NCBI GenBank assembly: GCA_035519675.1
Contig: DATIWB010000100.1
Coordinates: forward strand, 94,218-158,217
Direction of reading: 5' to 3'
Origin: RPRB01 sp035519675
Lineage (GTDB): Bacteria; Myxococcota; Myxococcia; Myxococcales; Myxococcaceae
Length of the DNA: 64,000 nucleotides
Under the pieces are notes generated by a model. That model made no database searches and was not told the DNA's origin. It saw only the letters and a list, made by a program, of their open reading frames with translations. This document shows, piece after piece, positions 57,473 through 64,000 of the stretch. The position numbers and the translations under genes are program-made. Numbering within the stretch: the stretch's first letter is position 1; each line of letters starts with the position of its first letter.

Positions 57473-60301
57473 CTACAAGTACCCCACCTTGCGAGTCTTC
57501 GCAGGCACTGTCGGCGCGGGCTCGGGGGGGGATGGGCGGGTGGGTGCCGGCCGACCGGCGGCGGTGGGTCGGGCTGGCCCGTCTTCCTCGGGGCGCACCG
57601 TGGCCGACAGCCTGCGCACCCGCTCCGCCACGTCACGGTGGCCGGGCTCGGCCTTCTGCACCGCCAGGAACTGGCCCAGGGCCTTTCCCGCGGCCCCCGC
57701 CGCCTCGTGGGCCAGCCCGAGCTCGTAGCGCAGGCTCACCTCGCGCGGGCCCGCGTGGGGGCCGGCCAGCGCGTCACGGAAGGCGGCCACGGCCCGCTGG
57801 GGCTCGCCGCGCATGCCGTGGAGCAGGCCCATCATCGTGAGGCAGTCCAGCTCCTTCGGCTGGCCCTGGCACCCCTGGCGCGCGACGTCGAAGACCGCGA
57901 TGGCGTCGTCGAGCAGCCCCATCTCCTTGTAGGCGATGCCCAGGTCGTAGTGGGTGTCGACGTCGCTGCGCTGCACGACGCGCTCGAGCCCCTTCTTGAA
58001 CTCGCTGAAGACCTCCTCCACCGAGTACTGGAGATCTCCGCCCGCCGCGGGCTCGGGCTCCTCCGGGGCGGGCCCCAGCTCCTGGAGCTCGTCGGCCAGC
58101 TCCTCGGCGAGGTTGTAGGAGCCGGTGCGGACCGGGATGGGCTCGACGCCGGGCGGCGCGGCCCGGGGCGTGGGCGGCGGCGTGGGGATGGACGGCTGGG
58201 CGGCCTTCGCTGCCTCCAGCGCGGCGAGCCGGTCGCGCAGCGCCGCGGTCCGGGGGAGCCCGGGGCGGACCAGCTCCACGGTGTCCAGCACCTCGCGCGC
58301 CTCGTCGAGCAGCCCCTGGTCGAGGAAGAAGCCGGCCTCGTTCAGCTCCTCGCTGACCGGTCCGCTCTCCTCGGGGGCGCCCCTGGCCGCGACCCGGGCC
58401 GGGGCGGGCGCGGGCGCGGTCCGGGCGGCTGCGCCGTTGGTGCCTGCGGGAACCGGACGGGCGCCGGTCGCCGGAGCCGGAGCAGTCCGGGGGAAGGCCG
58501 ACTGCGTGCCCGACGCCGGGGAGCGTCCGGTGGGGGGCGCCGCGGGCGCGGGCCGGGGCGGCGGGGGTGGCGCGGGGGTGAGCACCACCTCCTCGTCCGG
58601 GGGCAGCTCCACCTCGCTCTCGACGCCGGACTCGTAGGCGCCGAGCGCGTCGTTCATCTCGGTGCGCTCCGCCCCCTCGTCCCCGTAGGGCATCGCGTCG
58701 CCGTAGCCGTCCACGCCGGGCGGGGGCGGGACGAGCACCCCGGGTCCGCGGCGCGGAGCGAGCGGCTCGTCGGCGGCGACGGGCTCGGGCGGCTCGTCCA
58801 CCAGCATCGCCTCGTCGTCCTCGGCCAGCAGCTCGTCTTCCCCGCCGGGGCTGGCGTTCCTCAGCGCCAGGTCGTCCGAGGAGACATCCAGCCCGTCGTC
58901 GGCGAGGAGCACCTCCTCGTCGCCGCCGGCAGCCATCAGCGCGGGGTCCGCCCCGCCCCGCACCGACTCCGGCCGGAGCACGGCGAGGAAGGCCGGCATC
59001 TCCGGATGGCCGGGCGCCTCGGAGAGCAGGGTGTCCAGGTACGGCTGGGCGCGCTTCCGCTCCAGGCCGCGGGTGCACAGCCGGAGCACGTTGAGCAGCT
59101 GCTCGGTGGCCTGTGCGCCCTGCCCCGCCGAGCGGTAGATGACGTACGCCTTCTCGTGGGCCTCGAGGTTCTCCGGGTCGACGGCGAAGATGCGTCGCAG
59201 GTGCTCCAGCGCCTTGTCGTGCAACCCGTACTTCACGTAGACGTCGGTCTCGGCGAGCAGCTTGTGGATCTGCTCGCGGCTCAGGGTCACCGGGGCCGGC
59301 GGAGGAGGAGGGGGCGGGGGCGGCACGGCAGCCTGGACCGCAGCGATGGCCTGGGACACCGAGGTGCGCGCCGCGCGGGGGGCAGCCGGCTGGGCGACGG
59401 CCGCCACCGCCCGCTGGCTCGCCTTCCACGCCAGGAGGTCGGGATCGGCCGGGTCGATCCGCTCGATCTTCCCCCAGGCCTCGCGCGACTCGGCGTGCTG
59501 GTTGCGCTCGGCGTGGAGCTTGGCCAGCTCCTTGTAGACGCTGAGCGTCTTGCTGGTGTGGTTGAGCGCGGTGAAGGCCTGCGCCAGCAGGACCAGGGTG
59601 GGGATGTCGCGCGGGTCGGCCTTGAAGCAGAGCTGCAGCTTGGCCAGGGCGCGCTTGTGGTCGCCGCGGGCGAGGTAGTCGTGCGCCAGGCTGCGGGCGA
59701 GCTGCACGTTGTCCGGCTCGAGCGCGGCGATGCGCTCCAGCACCCGGAGCCGCTCGTCGGGGCGGTTGTTGCGCTCCAGCCAGTCCGCCGCCCGCTTGAA
59801 CTCGGCCAGCGCCTCCCCGCCCATCTGCTCGCGGGCGTACAGCTCGGCGAGCTTCAGCCGGCTGGAGACGTTCTCCGGGTCCAGGTCCACCATCTTCTTC
59901 AGGGTGGCGAAGGTGGCCTTCGAGTCGCCCTTTCGCTCGTGGTGGGCGACCACCACCTGGAAGAAGGCCATCGCCTCGGTCATCAGGCCGAGGTGCTGGT
60001 GCAGCTCGGCCAGCTTGACGTTGACCTCGACCAGATCCGGGTTCAGCTTGAGGACCTGCTTGTAGAGCGCGACCGCCTTGAGGAAGAACCCGTCCTGGGC
60101 GTAGACCTCGGCGACCCGGGTGAAGAACGAGGCGGCCTGCGGGTTGTCGGCCTTCTTCTGGTACAGCTCCCCCATCTTCTGCAGCACGCGCACGTCGCGT
60201 GGATCCAGGTCGAGCACCTTCTGGTACTCGCGGATGGCCTTGTCGAAGGCTCCCTTGGCGACGAGCTTGGCCGCGCCCTCGATGATCTTGTTCTTGTCCA
60301 T
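57473..60301 (-). CDS. Large TPR protein of unknown function
   Basis: A 942-residue protein with no signal peptide. The N-terminal 300 residues form about seven TPR repeats (YQKVLDLDPRDVRVLQKMGE, LYKQVLKLNPDLVEVNVKL, and so on). A proline-rich link (about 310-330) leads to a second TPR set (ALEHLRRIFAVDPENLEAHE). A disordered acidic/proline region (about 430-640) and a third TPR set near 740-900 (VDTHYDLGIAYKEMGLLDDA) follow. It is probably a scaffold. The start at ATG 60299-60301 was chosen because TPR helix one begins at once; an in-frame GTG at 60367 is the alternative. It is followed by the ExeA-like gene after 15 bases. Confidence 0.72.
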   Translation of the reverse strand: MDKNKIIEGAAKLVAKGAFDKAIREYQKVLDLDPRDVRVLQKMGELYQKKADNPQAASFFTRVAEVYAQDGFFLKAVALYKQVLKLNPDLVEVNVKLAELHQHLGLMTEAMAFFQVVVAHHERKGDSKATFATLKKMVDLDPENVSSRLKLAELYAREQMGGEALAEFKRAADWLERNNRPDERLRVLERIAALEPDNVQLARSLAHDYLARGDHKRALAKLQLCFKADPRDIPTLVLLAQAFTALNHTSKTLSVYKELAKLHAERNQHAESREAWGKIERIDPADPDLLAWKASQRAVAAVAQPAAPRAARTSVSQAIAAVQAAVPPPPPPPPPAPVTLSREQIHKLLAETDVYVKYGLHDKALEHLRRIFAVDPENLEAHEKAYVIYRSAGQGAQATEQLLNVLRLCTRGLERKRAQPYLDTLLSEAPGHPEMPAFLAVLRPESVRGGADPALMAAGGDEEVLLADDGLDVSSDDLALRNASPGGEDELLAEDDEAMLVDEPPEPVAADEPLAPRRGPGVLVPPPPGVDGYGDAMPYGDEGAERTEMNDALGAYESGVESEVELPPDEEVVLTPAPPPPPRPAPAAPPTGRSPASGTQSAFPRTAPAPATGARPVPAGTNGAAARTAPAPAPARVAARGAPEESGPVSEELNEAGFFLDQGLLDEAREVLDTVELVRPGLPRTAALRDRLAALEAAKAAQPSIPTPPPTPRAAPPGVEPIPVRTGSYNLAEELADELQELGPAPEEPEPAAGGDLQYSVEEVFSEFKKGLERVVQRSDVDTHYDLGIAYKEMGLLDDAIAVFDVARQGCQGQPKELDCLTMMGLLHGMRGEPQRAVAAFRDALAGPHAGPREVSLRYELGLAHEAAGAAGKALGQFLAVQKAEPGHRDVAERVRRLSATVRPEEDGPARPTAAGRPAPTRPSPPEPAPTVPAKTRKVGYL

Positions 60302-60372
60302 CGACGCGCACCGGCGCCGGAGTCCCGAGGGGGGGTCGGGACCCAGGCACAGCCGGGGAGTCTCCACCTCGG

Positions 60373-60402
60373 ACGGTAGCGTGGCGGGTGCGCGACCGTC
60401 AA
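60373..60402 (-). promoter_or_regulatory. Predicted promoter of the TPR-ExeA-tamB-tamA operon
   Basis: On the minus strand TTGACG (60397-60402) and TACCGT (60373-60378) are 18 bases apart; the predicted start near 60366 is about 65 bases before the chosen ATG, or coincides with the alternative GTG. It nearly repeats the tolQ element (TTGACGG...GCTACCG). It lies in the 138-base gap after accC. Confidence 0.45.
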
Positions 60403-60439
60403 GGAACGTGCCGAGGCGTTTCTCAGGGAGTCCGGGGGG

Positions 60440-61825
<1,386 letters not shown>

Positions 61826-61839
61826 CTCTTTGCAGGGGC

Positions 61840-62388
<549 letters not shown>

Positions 62389-62390
62389 GG

Positions 62391-62966
62391 TCAGGCGGCG
62401 GCCACGCGGGTGAGGTACTTGCCGTCCCGGGTGTCGATCTTCAGGACGTCACCCTCGTTGATGAACAGCGGGACGTTGACCACGTAGCCGGTCTCGAGCT
62501 CGGCGGGCTTGGTGGCGCCGCTCACCGTGTCGCCGCGGATGCCCGGATCGCACTTCACGACCTTGAGGTCCACCGAGTTGGGGAGCGACACCCCGATGGC
62601 CTTGCCGTTGTAGAAGAGCACCGAGGCCTCGATGTTCTCCTTGAGGTAGTTGCGAGACTCGCCGAGCACCGTCTCACCGAGGAAGGTCTGCTCGTAGTTC
62701 CGGGTGTCCATGAAGTAGTAGTCGTCGCCCTGCTGGTAGAGGTACTGCATCTGCCGCTCCTCGATGTCCGGCTTGCCCACCTTGTCACCGCTCTTGAAGG
62801 TGGGCTGCAGCACCCGGCCGCTGAGCAAGCTCTTGATGCTGGTCCGCACGAACGCCGAGCCCTTGCCCGGCTTCACGTGCTGGAACTCGATGATCTCGTA
62901 GGGCTCTCCGTCGACCTCGATCTTCAGGCCCTTGCGGAACTCGGACGTATCGATGACACCGGCCAT
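62391..62966 (-). CDS. efp: Elongation factor P
   Basis: A 191-residue EF-P that helps ribosomes translate polyproline stretches, which this proline-rich proteome should often need. The loop VKPGKGSAFVRT carries Lys35, the residue modified (or left bare) in the family. Lys rather than Arg at this site suggests either EpmA-type modification or none. C-terminal domains include IGVSLPNSVDLKV, VSGATKPAELETGYVV and PLFINEGDVLKIDTRDGKY. It leads the accB-accC unit. Confidence 0.95.
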   Translation of the reverse strand: MAGVIDTSEFRKGLKIEVDGEPYEIIEFQHVKPGKGSAFVRTSIKSLLSGRVLQPTFKSGDKVGKPDIEERQMQYLYQQGDDYYFMDTRNYEQTFLGETVLGESRNYLKENIEASVLFYNGKAIGVSLPNSVDLKVVKCDPGIRGDTVSGATKPAELETGYVVNVPLFINEGDVLKIDTRDGKYLTRVAAA

Positions 62967-63025
62967 GGCCGGTGCCCCTTACCCCGAGGGCGCCCGGCTG
63001 GGAAGGGCCTACGGAGCGGGGAGCG

Positions 63026-63388
63026 CTACAGCTCGGCGCGGATGCGCGGCGCGGCGATCCGGAGCGCGTACCGGCCCTTGCCGTAGTTGCCCGAGGCCTT
63101 GAGCGCCAGGACGACGAAGTACTCGTCGGTCACCAGCCGCATGACGGTCAGCACCTGGTCGGAGTTGATACTCACCTCGGTGACCGCGCCGGTCTTGAGC
63201 AGCTGGGCGGCGTTCTTCACCTGGCCGAGCACCGCCGCGTACTCGATGAGGGTGGACTGCACGTCCAGATCGGACGCCGCGTCCACCTGGAAGTTCTCCA
63301 CCGAGATGCCGTCGAAGCCCATGACCGAGCAGGCCAGGGCCCCGTCCACGGAGCGGACCACTTCCTCGAGGAGGGGCAGGAAGGCCAT
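63026..63388 (-). CDS. Roadblock/LC7-domain protein (MglB-like fold)
   Basis: A 120-residue single-domain protein of the Roadblock/LC7 fold: FLPLLEEVVRSVDGALACSV, GISVENFQVD, TLIEYAAVLGQVKNAAQLL and VVLALKASGNYGKGRYALR. In myxobacteria such proteins include MglB, the GAP of the polarity GTPase MglA, but MglB is longer and lies with mglA. Here no GTPase gene is adjacent, so the partner is unknown. I chose the ATG at 63386-63388; an extended frame upstream is not supported. It lies 10 bases after the partial secreted protein and 59 before efp. Confidence 0.82.
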   Translation of the reverse strand: MAFLPLLEEVVRSVDGALACSVMGFDGISVENFQVDAASDLDVQSTLIEYAAVLGQVKNAAQLLKTGAVTEVSINSDQVLTVMRLVTDEYFVVLALKASGNYGKGRYALRIAAPRIRAEL

Positions 63389-63398
63389 CGGGCCTCGT

Positions 63399-64000
63399 TC
63401 AGGGGGTGGTGCAGGAGACTGCCTGGTCGCGTCCGGGAACCCCACACACGCCGGTGTTGAGGACCAGGCCCGACGCGGCGCAGTCGACCGGGGTGGTGGA
63501 GAGCCGGCGGATGGAGACGGGAAAGGTGACCTCGTTGGTGTACTTCGAGCCCCCGGCGAGGGTCTTTCCGAAGATCTGGAAAGTGACCAGGAGGGTCTGG
63601 GCGCCGCTGTCGATGGCCGTGCTGCCATTGATTGCCGCAAACGCCCCCGGCTGGATCAGATCGACCCCGACGCTGTTGTCCTTGCTCTCCCCACCGGCGG
63701 AGATCACTGCGTGCGTGTTGGCAGCCTCGGCGGCGAGTACCACGCTGGGGTCCGAGTACTGGTACTCGTAGTGGATCCTGTCGGCGACGAAGTTGTTGCC
63801 CGTGCCCGGGTCGACGACCTGGCCACCGACCGAGATCGGGTTCGGCTGGAGGTTGTTCTGCCAGGAAAACACCTGGTAGTAGCGGTTGGTCACCACTTGA
63901 GCCGTCCCCACCACATAGGGCGTGAGGTCGAGCGACCCACGCGAAACGTAGAGCGTGTCGTCCGGGAAGTCGCACTTGTCCCCCGGGGCGCGGGCGGACA
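63399..64000 (-). CDS. C-terminal part of a protein of unknown function, runs off the window end
   Basis: The last 200 codons of a gene whose start lies beyond base 64000. The frame stays open to the window edge. The visible part is beta-rich with scattered cysteines (DKCDFPDD, VDCAASGL, GVCGVPG, AVSCTT) and sequence such as VTNRYYQVFSWQNNLQPNP and VTFQIFGKTLAGG, as in myxobacterial envelope lipoproteins. No family is recognised. It precedes the Roadblock gene by 10 bases and may be co-transcribed with it. Confidence 0.6.
   Translation of the reverse strand, partial: SARAPGDKCDFPDDTLYVSRGSLDLTPYVVGTAQVVTNRYYQVFSWQNNLQPNPISVGGQVVDPGTGNNFVADRIHYEYQYSDPSVVLAAEAANTHAVISAGGESKDNSVGVDLIQPGAFAAINGSTAIDSGAQTLLVTFQIFGKTLAGGSKYTNEVTFPVSIRRLSTTPVDCAASGLVLNTGVCGVPGRDQAVSCTTP

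Noticed and set aside
53271..60379. Plus-strand frames of 1091 and 1300 codons opposite tamB and the TPR gene
   Set aside because: Shadow frames without recognisable domains; the minus strand has clear TPR, ATPase and TamB features.
63026..63388. Calling the Roadblock protein MglB
   Set aside because: MglB is longer and lies beside mglA; only the fold is shared here.

Overview
This is about 64 kb of very GC-rich chromosome (roughly 70 % by eye) that is almost entirely coding. Reading frames often overlap by 1 to 4 bases (ATGA, GTGA, TGATG), and there is no gene-free stretch longer than about 300 bases apart from the RNase P RNA. The gene content points to a myxobacterium (Myxococcota). It includes a CarF-type plasmalogen desaturase, an AgmX/GltJ-like zinc-ribbon/GYF/TonB-like membrane protein, many lipoproteins of unknown function, a Roadblock/LC7 protein and a multi-POTRA Omp85 protein. 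I see no tRNA, CRISPR array, insertion sequence, integrase or phage gene. The window looks like core or conserved chromosome, with one biosynthetic island and a few taxon-specific genes.

Layout. 1-5643: the start of a secreted protein, phospho-sugar mutase and DksA-type zinc finger (coupled), deoxyribose-phosphate aldolase and AgmX-like protein (coupled), a zinc-ribbon protein, and a NUDIX hydrolase. 5740-9810: coiled-coil zinc-ribbon protein with RNase HI-like protein, a beta-barrel protein, a CPBP protease, the RNase P RNA (rnpB) and a lipoprotein. 9882-15563: ftsY, a lipoprotein, a membrane family-2 glycosyltransferase with a well-formed promoter, an ECF sigma/anti-sigma pair and an ODP-type metallo-hydrolase. 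15651-22860: a C-terminal processing protease, a MarR regulator with its target gene, an alpha/beta hydrolase, the ftsE-ftsX-envC-like division operon, a small coiled-coil membrane protein, and a secreted glutathione peroxidase.

22882-32744: an ABC exporter with an associated membrane-anchored protein, a conserved hypothetical gene, a GNAT-MobA fusion next to a DUF4920 protein and divergent from fdhD (molybdoenzyme maturation), carF, murI and a large lipoprotein. 32917-36158: tolQ-tolR-tolA-like-tolB, the envelope-constriction system. 36165-42855: a predicted membrane-bound DNA-binding protein with a beta-propeller sensor, then a tightly coupled run of GNAT, class-V PLP enzyme, isochorismatase-like hydrolase, Ppx/GppA and MFS transporter.

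42914-47684 is the most interesting region. Five overlapping genes encode a type III polyketide synthase, an isoprenylcysteine-methyltransferase-type membrane methyltransferase, an acyl carrier protein, a fatty acyl-AMP ligase-like enzyme and a FAD-dependent oxidoreductase. Together they read as a self-contained phenolic-lipid or alkylpyrone pathway: fatty acid activation, loading on a dedicated carrier, polyketide extension, methylation and ring oxidation. It resembles the streptomycete srsABC system but has its own starter-loading pair.

47754-64000 is all on the minus strand: a Tat-exported amidase, an Omp85 protein with about seven POTRA domains paired with TamB, an ExeA/GspA-like ATPase, a 942-residue TPR protein, accC, accB, efp, a Roadblock/LC7 protein, and a secreted protein running off the window end. 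A recurring promoter form (TTGAC or TTGGC, 18 bases, TAC) precedes several operons, including tolQ and the TPR gene. Function assignments rest on motifs read by eye; no database search was possible.
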